64,000 nucleotides of DNA from Hirudinaria manillensis (lineage: Eukaryota; Annelida; Clitellata; Hirudinida; Hirudinidae). The notes beneath the pieces were generated by a model. The model did not search any database and had not been told where the DNA came from. It was given only the letters and a program-made list of their open reading frames with translations. The stretch is taken from NCBI GenBank assembly GCA_034509925.1, contig CM067529.1, positions 2,576,001 through 2,640,000 on the forward strand. Direction: 5' to 3'. Position numbers and translations under genes: made by a program. Below, one piece after another: positions 20,944 to 34,421 of the stretch (position 1 is the stretch's first letter; every line of letters begins with the position of its first letter).

Positions 20944-23900
20944 TTAGATCATATAATCTGCGTATATACTAGAATTTATGGCATAAAATAGTTCTTCCTT
21001 TACCATCTGCAATCATAACAGAAGTGTAATATTTAATTAAAATAATATGTTGCTAATTAATTTATGTTACTGATGTCAAGAAAACAAGATATGGTAATAT
21101 TTTAAGTAAGACTCACCTCATCAACATGCTCCCCTCTCAATAATTTGATCAGATCTTCCATCAAGTAGTCATGATTCTTGGATAAAAACATGAATGGACT
21201 GTAAAAGAAGAACAATTTGTTATGCTTTAAATTTTACATATTTCAGTTTATATTTTTTTGTTGTGTTTAAATTTTTAAATAATCTTTTGAACTATTAAAA
21301 GACATTCCAAAATGTTTTAACCATTTCCTTAGAACCGTCTCAATCCACCATGGTATATTACCACCTTTTGTTGGATCTCTTAGTGCTTCTTTTAAGTATT
21401 CAGTTATATCAGAAAATCCACGCCTGAATACTGGAGCATCAACAACAAATCCTTTTGTCTAAATATAAATCAATTTTTTATTGTTTAATAATATTTATAA
21501 AATCAAGCGTTTAAATTTTTTAACACCATATTGTGGTATTTTAAAGAACATAATTGTAAGAATTAAGTTTGATTTTTGAATTAAATAATGTTTTTGTTAC
21601 AATACCTTAAGTAGTTCCTGACATTTGTACATTGCAGTATACACAATATTCAGCAAATGCATGCATTTCATGAGGTCATCAAATAAAATGAAATGTTCAA
21701 TTGTATAATCACGTTCTTCAGTATTAACTTCATTTTCGGATTGGTTCAAATCACTCAGTTTATCATTTATCAACTGTCGAACATGGGGTCTCCAAACATT
21801 GGAGTTGAATGTGTCATCAGACAGGTAAGGTTCTATGACGTAATTATGATGTTTTTCTATGTCTCTTAATTGATCGTCTGTATAATCTTTGTTCTAAAAT
21901 ATTCACATATCAAATTATTTTTTAATAATTTAAATAATGTTTGACTTTTTGAAATATATATTTTAAGTTTGTATCACCAACATAGACATATGAATAATTT
22001 ATTACCATATTGAGCAAATGATGAAAGATTTCTTCAAGAACTACAACGACGTTTCTGAATTGTTCTGCAAAGTATCCTGTTTCATATTCTTCATAACTTT
22101 CAGGTTTATAATCGATAAGTTGTCTATGCTGTTAAAGAATAAATCGCAACAAACGTAAAAGTATTATGCAATTAAAATTTAAATAAGTTATTTTAATGAA
22201 TTAATCGAAATTTGTTTATCTTCAAGTAATTGATGATTTATATTATCATCTTACAATGATGGCTTTAAGATAAACTTTTAATCGATCCAACTTTTCTTCT
22301 TCACTCTCAGCAGACATAAAGTAATTATAAAGTTTCTTAATTAGGTTCGTTCTTATGGGAGTACAAAATAATGCTTGTTCCATCAGTCGCAAATATTTGA
22401 TACTCGTGTGGACCTATAAATTTCAAATTTGTTAAAAAGTAAAAAAGTTAATGTGTTGAAATAAAATTTAAAAAGGAATTATAATTTATAATTTACATTT
22501 AGAAAGATTCACCATGTATGTATAATGTTATGACAAAGATTTATAGCTGAACAAACCTCATCGCCATCACCAAATTCATCTAAGTATGTTTTTGCTCTAG
22601 GGTTTAATTGTGTTGATTTTAAATCAATTTCCTCGTATATCCATGTAGCTGTTGTGAAAGATTTGATTGAGTTATGGTTACAAATATCACTTAAGAAGTT
22701 GTTGGAATAAAATTAAACGGTTTACATTGTTTGGAAAGCCAAGATGTCATTCTCTTCTTATTCGGATCTTTGGCTTCAGGGATTTTAGACAAATCTTTCA
22801 GCCAAAGAACACAATTAAATTCTATGAAATAAGTTTTGTTTGAATTTATTTATTTCTTGAAATATGATTATCAAATGGTATTTCTAAAAGAAACATTTAA
22901 AAATAAACAACCATCACTTAAGTCTGTTTTAAAATAAGTTATAGCAACTTTCAATATTTTAATGGCAATGCACAATTTATAAACATGCCTTGAAAACATG
23001 AACATCATAAAAATGCTGTCAAAAAATGATTTGGGTTTTAAACTTTAGTAATAATGGAATACAATATAGAGGTAAAATTTAAAATAAAAAGGGTTTAATT
23101 ACAATCGTATTAACGAGTATTTTTCAGAAAGTAAAGCTTCTTTTGGCATGTTTTCCAGCAATTGTAAGAAAGTGGTGTCATAAAAAGCCGATTTTAAATG
23201 TAGTTCATGTTTCTGTGTCTGGACAAAATGAAATATTTCGATTAAAATTTGTATAATTACATTTTAAGTTAGTTTTCTGTTGTATGGAGTTAAACAACTG
23301 TCAAATTTTAACTGCTTACTAAGCGATTGTAGATGTTAGAGTACAATTCAAAACAATTTTGAGAAATAATAGAAAATGTCTCTTTGGAATGTAATGTTGA
23401 CTCTAAGGAAACAAAACGAACAGATAAAATAAAGTCATGATTGAAGTTCTACTAAAAGTGACACAAACTCGATGGTATTATAACAGTTGTATCATCTTCA
23501 GGATACAACAGGTCGTCAATCTCAGAAAGTGTGGAGTCCGAAAGATCGGGCAACATAGAACTGAAATAGTTCAGAAATCAATCAATTTAATAGTTAACCT
23601 TATTCTATTAAATTGATTATTGAGAATTAAACATATGGTTATTATTTCAAAAATTTCTTTGAGATTAAATGTACGAAACAAAAAGAGAATAATTATTTGT
23701 TCAAGTTGAAAAATAATAACTTACCTTAATGCAATAGAAACTTGTTTAAAGTTCTCTAATGTATTTTCTGTGGGCTAAAAATACATCCAATTGATTTTAA
23801 ATTAATGCTTTTTATTGACCATTTACTAATAATTTTATATTATTATAGCTGCAGTATCCTCACATCAAATTGTTCTCCGTCCAATCTTTGTAAAGTCTGA

Positions 23901-24080
23901 ATTTGCACTTCCAAATCTGTTGTAAAGTCATTAAATTATTAAAGCAATTTTAGTAATATAATCATAATTTGAGGATCCTCAATGAATTGCTGATATCATT
24001 AATAAAAACCTTTTATTTAATTAAAATAATAATTACACTCTACCTCTAGCAATATTAGTCGGTAATCCATCACATGCCAT
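20944..24080 (-). pseudogene. Family A gene, copy 3 (probably non-functional)
   Basis: The layout is the same as copy 2, with the largest exon at 21606-21893. It belongs to the second sequence class in its central exons: NCVLWLKDLSKIP, STWIYEEIDLKSTQLNPR, EQALFCTPIRTN and HRQLIDYKPESYEEYE. Exon 3 has one extra codon (PTENTLENF) with phase kept. The donor of exon 8, CTT|GTTAAGTG in all other copies, reads CTT|CTTAAGTG here (near 22697), destroying the GT; reading through gives an immediate stop. The last exon has a 3-nt in-frame deletion shared with copy 5. A truncated LTR (24396-24536) lies upstream, as in copy 1. Confidence 0.7.
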
Positions 24081-24395
24081 CACTAAGCTGTAAATGTCTG
24101 AAAGCTATAGAAACAAATGACCCTGGAAGTTCTGAATTATAATATCCTTGATATTTCACGATGATTGTAACAAATCTGGTGCAAAGTATGTTTAGATGTT
24201 TGTCGTGCAATAAGTATTTGTTTTTAATTGTCCATTGTAGTTAACAGATGCACTTATTAAGAATAAAAGATACTTAATAATTCTAGGTTTTAACAAATTT
24301 ATTGCTAATTATGAAATAAAATTTTAATTCAGAAAAAGTTGTTCCATTATTTTTTTCCTATCACTTAATGTCAACATAACGATTAAAGAATATCG

Positions 24396-24536
24396 TGTAA
24401 TAACCTTGGGGGTCCAATTATGGAAGGTCAGGTTTATTGAAAGTGTTCAGATGGCTTGTAAGATATACAAAGCCTAATTGTATAAGTCTTGAAATCTGAT
24501 GTTTCTATCACTCTCGCTCTGCTTTTCTAGATTACT
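24396..24536 (-). repeat. Truncated LTR upstream of family A copy 3
   Basis: This is nearly identical to 14710-14850, including the flank TTTTCCTATCACTTAATGTC to its left. On the right a second copy of that flank (TTTTTTCCTATCACTTAATG) appears, so the fragment sits between two copies of a short direct repeat. Confidence 0.8.
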
Positions 24537-25039
24537 CGAGTGTCATTAATTTTTTCCTATCACTTAATGTCAAAATAATGATTATATACTATACTTTATT
24601 AGTGTTATATCAATGACACAAAGCAATGAAGTATATCTAAGGATGCAGCCTCTGTGAATAAGAATCTGGATTAAATTATATCCTGATACAGTATTTGTTC
24701 TAGTCAGTGAGATTAGTTTTGAGAAACCATTGATAATACAAACATCTCTACTTGCTCTTAAGTTTTATTTAAGTTAAGTTCTTAAGATTTATGGGAAATG
24801 GTTTGCAGTTTAGTTGTGCGAATTGGATAAATTCAAAAAACGTAAAAAGTATGGAAATTATGATGAAATTGTTACATATTTATTCCAACTCATCTCATCA
24901 ACCTTCGTGATTCTGATTGAAAAAATTATTTCGAAAATAAGGAAGCGGTTCGTTAATTATTTCCATTTACTTTAATTTATGAAAACATTTTATTATTCAG
25001 AAATCTAACAATAGTGATTTTGGTGGCTTTTATTGATCA

Positions 25040-28000
25040 TTAAAAGTTCAAACAATAACCTGGATGTATATTAGAATTTATGGCATGAAATAGTTCTTCC
25101 TTTGCCATCTGGAATCATAACAGAAGTGTAATATTAAAATAAAAATAATATGTTGCTAATTAATTTATGTTACAAGATATGGTAATATTTTAAGTAAGAT
25201 TCACCTCATCAACATGCTCCCCTCTCAATAATTTGATCAGATCTTCCATCAAGTAGTCATGATTCTTGGATAAAAACATGAATGGACTGTAGAACAAGAA
25301 CAATTTGTTATGCTTTAAATTTTACATAATTCAATTTGTATTTTTTTGCTGTGTTTAAATTTTTAAATAATCTTTTGAACTATTAAAAGACATTCCAAAA
25401 TGTTCTAACCATTTCCTTAGAACCGTCTCAATCCACCATGGTATATTACCACCTTTTGTTGGATCTCTTAGTGCTTCTTTTAAGTATTCAGTTATATCAG
25501 AAAATTCACGCCTGAATACTGGAGCATCAACAACAAATCCTTTCGTCTAGATATAAATCAATTTTTTATTGTTTAATATTATTTATAAAATCAAGCGTTT
25601 AAATTTTTTAACACCATATTGTGGTATTTTAAAGAACATAATTGTAAGAATTAAGTTTGATTTTGAATGAAATAATCTTTTTGTTGCAATACCTTAAGTA
25701 GTTCCTGACATTTGTACATTGCAGTATACACAATATTCAGTACATGCATGCATTTCATGAGGTCATCAAATAAAATGAAATGTTCAATTGTATAATCACG
25801 TTCTTCAGTATTAACTTCATTTTCGGATTGGTTCAAATCACTCAGTTTATCACTTATCAACTGTCGAACATGGGGTCTCCAAACATTGGAGTTGAATGTG
25901 TCATCAGACAGGTAAGGTTCTATGACGTAATTATGATGTTTTTCTATGTCTCTTAATTGATCGTCTGTATAATCCTTGTTCTAAAATATTCACATATCAA
26001 GTTACTGTTTGAAAATGCAATTAATGTTTGAATTTTTGACATATATTTTAGGTTAGTTTTAAAACGTAAACGTATGAATAATTTATTACCCATTTGAGCA
26101 AATGACTAAAGATCTTGTCAAAAGAAAGGTAAACGTTATTGAATTCTTCTGCAAAGTATCCTGTTTCATATTCTTCATAACTTTCAGGTTCATAATCTAT
26201 TTTGTTTATTTCCTGAAAAAGGGCAAATTGCATCGAATGTAAAAGTATTATGCAATTAAAATTCAAACAAATTATTTTAATGAATTAATCGAAATTTGTT
26301 TTAAGTTCAAGTAATTGATGATTTATATTATCATCTTACAATGATGGCTTTAAGATAAACTTTTAATCGATCCAACTTTTCTTCTTCACTCTCAGCAGAC
26401 ATAAAGTAATTATAAAGTTTCCTGCCGAAGGTGGCTTCGTCATTAGGGAATAACGAATTTCGCATCAATCGCAAATATTTGGTACTCGTGTGGACCTAGA
26501 AATAAACCATTTGTTAAAACAAGGAAAGATTTTGAAAGTTTGACATTATAATTACGAGAGGTTTTTGCCTGGTTTGTAATTGTTACAATTTATTGTTTAT
26601 ATGTGAAACAGAACAAACCTCATCTCCATCACCAAATTCATCGAAGTATCTTATTTGATAACGATCCATGTTTGTTGACTTTAAGTTGACTGCCTCGTAT
26701 ATGCATTTAGCTGTTGGGAAAGTTTTGATTGAGTCGTGGTTACAAATATCACTTAACAAGTTGTCGGAATAAAATTAAATGGTTTACATTGTTTGGAAAG
26801 CCACGATGTCACTCTCTTCTTATTTGGATCTTTCGCTTCAGGTATTTTAGACAAATGTTTCATCCAGTGAAAAATAAACGATCCTGTGAAGTATGACGTA
26901 ATTATTATTATTATAAATTATTATTACCAAAAGTAATATTTCAAAAACAACCGTCTCTCAAATCTTCTTTATAATAAATTATAGCCATTTTCATTATCTT
27001 AACGGCAACACACAATTTATATTCGTTTCTTGAAAGCATTAATAACCTAAACATTCTGTCAGAGAAATTTGGGTCTTAGTAAAAGGATCCAATAATAAAA
27101 TAAGTGATAAAAATTTGTTAATTACGAAAGTAAGTGATAATATTTATTAAATTCATTATCCAGTGGCATGTTTTCCAGTAATTGGAGGAAAGTGGTATCA
27201 AAATGAGCCGATTTTAAGCGTAGTTGATGTCTCTGTGTCTGGACAAAGTGGGATATTTCGATTAAAATTTGTATAAATAAGTATTAATCTAGTTTCTGTT
27301 GCATTGAGGTAAACAACTGTCAAATTTTAACGGCTTACTAAGCGTCTGTAGATTTTAGAGTACAATTCAAAACAATTTTGAGAAATAATAGAAAATGTCT
27401 CTTTGGAACGCAATGTTGACTCTAAGGAAACAAGGTAAATATATACAATAAAGTCATGGATGAAGTACTAATAAAAGTGACACAAACTCGATGGTATTAT
27501 AACAGTTGTATCATCTTCAGGATACAACAGGTCGTCAATCTCAGAAAGTGTGTGGTCCGAAAGATCGGGCAACATAGAACTGAAATAGTTCAGAAATCAA
27601 TCAATTTAATTGTTATGTTGTAGGATTATATCAACTTTATTCTATTAAATTGATTATTGAGTATTAAACAGGTTATTATTTTAAAAATTTCTTTGAGATT
27701 AAATGTGTGAAACAAAAATAGAATAATTATTTGTTCAAGTTGATAAAATAATAACTTACCTTAATGCAATAGAAACTTGTTTAAAGTTCTCTAATGTATT
27801 TTCAGGCTAAAAATATTTCCAATTGATTTTAAATTTATGCTTTTTATTGACCATTTACTAATCATTTTATATTATTATAGCTGCAGTATCCTCACATCGA
27901 ATTGTTCTCCGTCCAATCTTTGTAAAGTCTGAATTTGCAATTCCAAACCTGTTGTAAATTTATTAAATTATTAAAGCAATTTTAGTAATATAATCATAAT

Positions 28001-28115
28001 TTGAGGATCCTCAATGGATTGCTGATATCATCATTAATAAAAACCTTTTATTTAATTAAAATAATAATTACACTCTACCTCTAGCAATATCAGTCGGTAA
28101 TCCATCGCATGCCAT
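25040..28115 (-). CDS. Family A gene, copy 4: intact, with a different C-terminal tail
   Basis: All 15 exons and splice sites match copy 2 in position and phase; the largest exon is at 25693-25980. The central exons belong to the copy 2 class (EINKIDYEPESYEEYE), but the variable part of exon 11 reads GYFAEEFNNVYLSFDKIF. The last exon begins MAKEELFHAINSNI like the others and then runs to HPGYCLNF before a new stop, instead of ...ADYDMI. Exon 2 starts with GT after the acceptor, changing one residue (D to G). No lesion was seen. Function is unknown. Confidence 0.72.
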
Positions 28116-28640
28116 CACTAAGCTGTAAATGTCTGAAAGCTATAGAAACAAATGACCCTGGAAGTTCTGAATTATAATATCCTTGATATTTCACGATGAT
28201 TGTAACAAATCTGGTGCAAAGTATGTTTAGATGTTTGTCGTGCAATAAGTATTTGTTTTTAATTGTCCATTGTAGTTAACAGCTGCACTTATTAAAAATA
28301 AAAGATACTTAATAATTCTAGGTTTTAACAAATTTATTGCATATTTTACAATTTTGCAAAACTTTGACTCATAAAAAGCCGCGTCATTATTAAAGCAATG
28401 GTAAAATGATCGATTGAAATATATACAAGGAGGCGGTCTATCTTGTTGAAGATTGCAGAATAATTTGGAGATTAAAATTTATTTCTTTTGGAAATTTTGT
28501 CATTTTTGATTTCTAAAACCATCGAGGTTGTAGCTACTTGACATCATATTAGACTTAGTTTTTTTGATAAATTATAACCATGGAGAGGATGAAATAAGGC
28601 AGACGACAACAAGCGACATCTCTTTTTTTTGGTCTCATAC

Positions 28641-28857
28641 CATTAGAAGAAATATTTAGCAAAATTAAATAGGACATGGTTTCAATACATTTCACGACCC
28701 TGATTGTTCTCGACTCTACGAGTTGAGGTGTAAATGCTGAGTTACTACGGATCTGTCTTTTGACGTCGTTAAGGGTGTGAGAGTTTGACGCATCCCATTT
28801 TATTGCGGTTGAAATATTTATAATATAATACAAATAGTACTCAAATATCACTAAATT
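28641..28857 (-). CDS. Conserved exon upstream of family A copy 4
   Basis: This is the counterpart of 19398-19614: same 217-nt length, open frame, acceptor TTTTTAG and a stronger donor AATG|GTATGAG. It reads NLVIFEYYLYYII at the start and has several replacements (TLNDVKRQ, TIRVVKCIETM). Confidence 0.45.
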
Positions 28858-29318
28858 CTAAAAATGTTGTAATCTCTTGCTGCTTCTTTTCAAAGCAGAA
28901 CAAATAAGAATTTTGGTTATTTGTAGATGCACGACACCTATTTTAATAAAACTCTTGCATCTAATTATGCTACAAATAGTAAGTGTGATTAAGATTTCAT
29001 CTTTTAGGTTATTAAGTTGTATTTTAAATGTTGATTTAGAAATTCTTTCTTCGAAACCCAAGATGGCCTCTACCCTTAAAGGTATTATGATCAGGTTAAG
29101 TCAAATCGGCTCGAAAAGTAGCAATGAGGTTTTACTGATGCCTGTGAATAGAATGACAGGTTACTCATGATGGAAAATATGAGTCCAGGTTTAAAAGATT
29201 TGATTCTTGTATTGTTTGAATTTTTTATCAATAGATCATGTGATCTATTTCAATATTCTGAAATTGATAGTTGATCCATTTAGCTATTTCGTTATCAAAA
29301 TTTTGTATTTGTAGGCAG

Positions 29319-29438
29319 GATCAACTGAGGAATGCCGCAGACTTATTTAGAATTCATGTCAATATCCTCATGATGGCTTTTGGCGTGGGGGCTTATGCAT
29401 CCGTGATCTATCGTGGAAAGCAGCTAATCAAGGTGTAA
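29319..29438 (+). CDS. Family B last exon, copy 4 side
   Basis: This is a 120-nt open exon with stop: DQLRNAADLFRIHVNILMMA, then FGVGAYASVIYRGKQLIKV. Differences from copy 2 include synonymous changes, which fits past coding constraint. The penultimate exon of copy 2 is not intact here: ENMSPGLKDLILVLFEFF is present near 29171-29233, but the KEDFG...LMQ part and its donor are missing. Confidence 0.35.
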   Translation, partial: DQLRNAADLFRIHVNILMMAFGVGAYASVIYRGKQLIKV

Positions 29439-30085
29439 CCAGCGAATGTAGTTCTCGTTAAGTTTCCAGATTATTTTTTTCAGCACCAATGTTTGGGATG
29501 TCAAGGACAGTGTTTCACCGACGATATTGCCTTCGCATTGGTTATGATTTCAGCGATTGTTCCGCGCTATCAATTTGAAATTAGTTTTTTTTTAATTTTT
29601 AAATTTGAATTTAACTTCCCTATCTACTTTCTGCGGACATGTTGTTGCTTGGTGAATTAAATTATATAAAATGATAAACTGAGATTCACACAGAAGCAGA
29701 AGAATGACCTCTTTGATGGTATGCTTTAAAAACAAAAACTATAAAATAAAAGCTGAAAATGCTCATCCCATGAGTTGTTCAAAAGCGTTTCAGAATATCC
29801 ACAATGTAATTGTAGCGCCTCGGTATAAGGCGCTCTAAAAGCTTATTATAAAAACTCCCTATATTGATTGGTTTGCCCTTGGTTTGTCTGGCAATTGTTA
29901 CATATTTATGCCAACTCATCTTATATACTTTCGTGATTTTGATTGAATAAATTATTTTGAAAATAAGGAAGTGGTTCGTTAATTATTTCCAGTTACTTTA
30001 ATTTTTGAAAACATTTTATTTATCAGAAATCTAACAAGAGTAACTTTTGGTGGCATTTATTAATCATGAAAAGATCTCGCAGTGG

Positions 30086-33000
30086 TTAGATCATATAATC
30101 TGCGTATATACTAGAATTTATGGCATGAAATAGTTCTTCCTTTACCATCTGCAATCATAACAGAAGTGTAATATTTAATTAAAATAATATGTTGCTAATT
30201 AATTTATGTTACTGATGTCAAGTCAACAAGATATGGTAATATTTTAAGTAAGACTCACCTCATCAACATGCTCCCCTCTCAATAATTTGATCAGATCTTC
30301 CATCAAGTAGTCATGATTCTTGGATAAAAACATGAATGGACTGTAAAAGAAGAACAATTTGTTATGCTTTAAATTTTACATAATTCAATTTGTATTTTTT
30401 TGCTGTGTTTAAATTTTTAAATAATCTTTTGAACTATTAAAAGACATTCCAAAATGTTTTAACCATTTCCTTAGAACCGTCTCAATCCACCATGGTATAT
30501 TACCACCTTTTGTTGGATCTCTTAGTGCTTCTTTTAAGTATTTAGTTATATCAGAAAATCCACACCTGAATACTGGAGCATCAACAACAAATCCTTTTGT
30601 CTAAATATAAATCAATTTTTTATTGTTTAATATTATTTATAAAATCAAGCGTTTAAATTTTTTAACACCATATTGTGGTATTTTAAAGAACATAATTGTA
30701 AGAATTAAGTTTGATTTTGTGAATAAAATAATCTTTTTGTTGCAATACCTTAAGTAGTTCCTGACATTTGTACATTGCAGTATACACAATATTCAGTACA
30801 TGCATGCATTTCATGAGGTCATCAAATAAAATGAAATGTTCAATTGTATAATCACGTTCTTCAGTATTAACTTCATTTTCGGATTGGTTCAAATCACTCA
30901 GTTTATCATTTATCAACTGTCGAACATGGGGTCTCCAAACATTGGAGTTGAATGCGTCATCAGACAGGTAAGGTTCTATGACGTAATTATGATGTTTTTC
31001 TATGTCTCTTAATTGATCGTCTGTATAATCTTTGTTCTAAAATATTCACATATCAAATTATTTTTTTTGTAATTTAATTAATGTTTGACTTTTTGATATA
31101 TATATTTTAAATTTGTTTCACCAATATAAACATATGAATAATTTATTACCATATTGATCAAATGATGAAAGATTTCTTCAAAAACTACAACGACGTTATT
31201 GAATTCTTCTGCAAAGTATCCTGTTTCATATTCTTCATAACTTTCAGGTTTATAATCGATAAGTTGTCTATGCTGTTAAAGAATAAATCGCAACAATCGT
31301 AAAAGTATTATGCAATTAAATTCAAATAAGTTATTTTAATGAATTAATCGAAATTTGTTTAAGTTCAAGTAATTGATGATTTATATTATCATCTTACAAT
31401 GATGGCTTTAAGATAAACTTTTAATCGATCCAACTTTTCTTCTTCACTCTCAGCAGACATAAAGTAATTATAAAGTTTCTTAATTAGGGTCGTTCTTCTG
31501 GGAGTACAAAATAATGCTTGTTCCATCAGTCGCAAATATTTGATACTCGTGTGGACCTATAAATTTCAAATTTGTTAAAAAGTAAAAAATTTAATTTGTT
31601 GAAATAAAATTTCAAAAGGAATTATAATTTATAATTTACATTTAGAAAGATTGACCATGTAATTATGTTATGACAAAGATTTATAGCTGAACAAACCTCA
31701 TCGCCATCACCAAATTCATCTAAGTATGTTTTTGCTCTAGGGTTTAATTGTGTTGATTTTAAATCAATTTCCTCGTATATCCATGTAGCTGTTGGGAAAG
31801 ATTTGATTGAGTTATGGTTACAAATATCACTTAACAAGTTGTTGGAATAAAATTAAACGGTTTACATTGTTTGGAAAGCCAAGATGTCATTCTCTTCTTA
31901 TTCGGATCTTTGGCTTCAGGGATTTTAGACAAATCTTTCAGCCAAAGAACACAATTAAATTCTATGAAATAAGTTTTGTTTGAATTTATTTATTTCTTGA
32001 AATATGATTATCAAATGGTATTTCTAAAAGAAACATTTAAAAATAAACAACCATCACTTAAGTCTGTTTTAAAATAAGTTACAGCAACTTTCAATATTTT
32101 AATGGCAATGCACAATTTATAAACATGCCTTGAAAACATGAACATCATAAAAATGCTGTCAAAAAATGATTTGGGTTTTAAACTTTAGTCATAATGGAAT
32201 ACAATATAGAGGTAAAATTTAAAATAAAAAGGGTTTAATTACAATCGTATTAACGAGTATTTTTCAGAAAGTAAAGCTTCTTTTGGCATGTTTTCCAGCA
32301 ATTGTAAGAAAGTGGTGTCATAAAAAGCCGATTTTAAATGTAGTTCATGTTTCTGTGTCTGGACAAAATGAAATATTTCGATTAAAATTTGTATAATTAC
32401 ATTTTAAGTTAGTTTTCTGTTGTATGGAGTAAAACAACTGTCAAATTTTAACTGCTTACTAAGCGATTGTAGATGTTAGAGTACAATTCAAAACAATTTT
32501 GAGAAATAATAGAAAATGTCTCTTTGGAATGTAATGTTGACTCTAAGGAAACAAGACAAACAGATAAAATAAAGTCATGATTGAAGTTCTACTAAAAGTG
32601 ACACAAACTCGATGGTATTATAACAGTTGTATCATCTTCAGGATACAACAGGTCGTCAATCTCAGAAAGTGTGGAGTCCGAAAGATCGGGCAACATAGAA
32701 CTGAAATAGTTCAGAAATCAATCAATTTAATTGTTAACCTTATTCTATTAAATCGATTATTGAGTATTAAACAGGTTATTATTTCCAAAATTTCTTTGAG
32801 ATTAAATGTACGAAACAAAAATAGAATAATTATTTGTTCAAGTTGATAAAATAATAACTTACCTTAATGCAATAGAAACTTGTTTAAAGTTCTCTAATGT
32901 ATTTTCAGGCTAAAAATATTTCCAATTGATTTTAAAATTATGCTTTTTATTGACCATTTACTAATCATTTTATATTATTATAGCTGCAGTATCCTCACAT

Positions 33001-33218
33001 CAAATTGTTCTCCGTCCAATCTTTGTAAAGTCTGAATTTGCACTTCCAAATCTGTTGTAAAGTCATTAAATTATTAAAGCAATTTTAGTAATATAATCAT
33101 AATTTGAGGATCCTCAATGAATTGCTGATATCATCATTAATAAAAACCTTTTATTTAATTAAAATAATAATTAGACTCTACCTCTAGCAATATCACTCGG
33201 TAATCCATCACATGCCAT
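30086..33218 (-). CDS. Family A gene, copy 5: intact, second sequence class
   Basis: This has 15 exons with intact splice sites; the largest is at 30749-31036. The central exons match copy 3 rather than copies 2 and 4 (NCVLWLKDLSKIP, TWIYEEIDLKSTQLNPR, EQALFCTPRRTT), but here the exon 8 donor GTTAAGTG is preserved. The variable part of exon 11 reads GYFAEEFNNVVVVFEEIF. The C-terminus ends INSSIYADYMI. The start MACDGLPSDIAR is as in copy 1. Upstream is the 217-nt exon (33743-33959), not an LTR. Function is unknown. Confidence 0.72.
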
Positions 33219-33742
33219 CACTAAGCTGTAAATGTCTGAAAGCTATAGAAACAAATGACCCTGGAAGTTCTGTATTATAATATCCTTGATATTTTACGAT
33301 GATTGTAACAAATCTGGTGCAAAGTATGTTTAGATGTTTGTCGTGCAATAAGTATTTGTTTTTAATTGTCCATTGTAGTTAACAGCTGCACTTATTAAGA
33401 ATAAAAGATACTTAATAATTCTAGGTTTTAACAAATTTATTGCATATTTTACAATTTTGCAAAACTTTGACTCATAAAAAGCCGCGTCATTATTAAAGCA
33501 ATGGTAAAATGATCGATTGAAATATATACAAGGAGGCGGTCTATCTTGTTGAAGATTGCAGAATAATTTGGAGATTAAAATTTATTTCTTTTGGAAATTT
33601 TGTCATTTTTGATTTCTAAAACCATCGAGGTTGTAGCTACTTGACATCATATTAGACTTAGTTTTTTTGATAAATTATAACCATGGAGAGGGTGGAATAA
33701 GGCAGACGACAACAAGCGACATCTTTTTTTTTGGTCTCAGAC

Positions 33743-33959
33743 CATTAGGAGAAATATTTATCAAAATTAAATAGGACATGGTTTTAATACATTTCACGAC
33801 TCTGGTTGATCTCGACTCTACGAGTTGAGGTGTAAATGCTGAGTTACTACGGATCTGTCTTTTGACGTCGATAAGGGTGTGGGAGTTTGACGCATCCCAT
33901 TTTATTGCGGTTGAAACATTTATAATATAATACAAATAGTACTCAAATATCACTAAATT
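33743..33959 (-). CDS. Conserved exon upstream of family A copy 5
   Basis: This is the third copy of the 217-nt open exon: NLVIFEYYLYYIINVSTAIK, TLIDVKRQIRSN and donor AATG|GTCTGAG. Confidence 0.45.
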
Positions 33960-34421
33960 CTGAAAAATGTTGTAATCTCTTGCTGCTTCTTTTCAAAGCA
34001 GAACAAATAAGAATTTTGGTTATTTGTAGATGCACGACACCTATTTTAATAAAACTCTTGCATCAAATTATGCTTCAAATAGTAAGTGTGATTAAGATTT
34101 CATATTTTATATTATTAAGTTGTATTTTAAATGTTGATTTTGAAATTCTTTCTTCAAAACCCAAGATGGCCTCTACCCTCAAAAGTATTATGACCAAGGG
34201 AAGTCAAATCGAATCGAAAAGGAGCAATGAGGTTTTACTGATGCCTGTGAATAGAATGATAGGTTAATCATGATGGAAAATATGAGTCCAGGTTTAAAAG
34301 ATCTGATTCTTGAATTGTTTGAATTTTTTATCAATTGATCATGTGAATTATTTCAATATTCTGAAATTGATAGTTGATCCATTTAGCTATTTCGTTATCA
34401 AAATTTTGTATTTTTAGGCAG

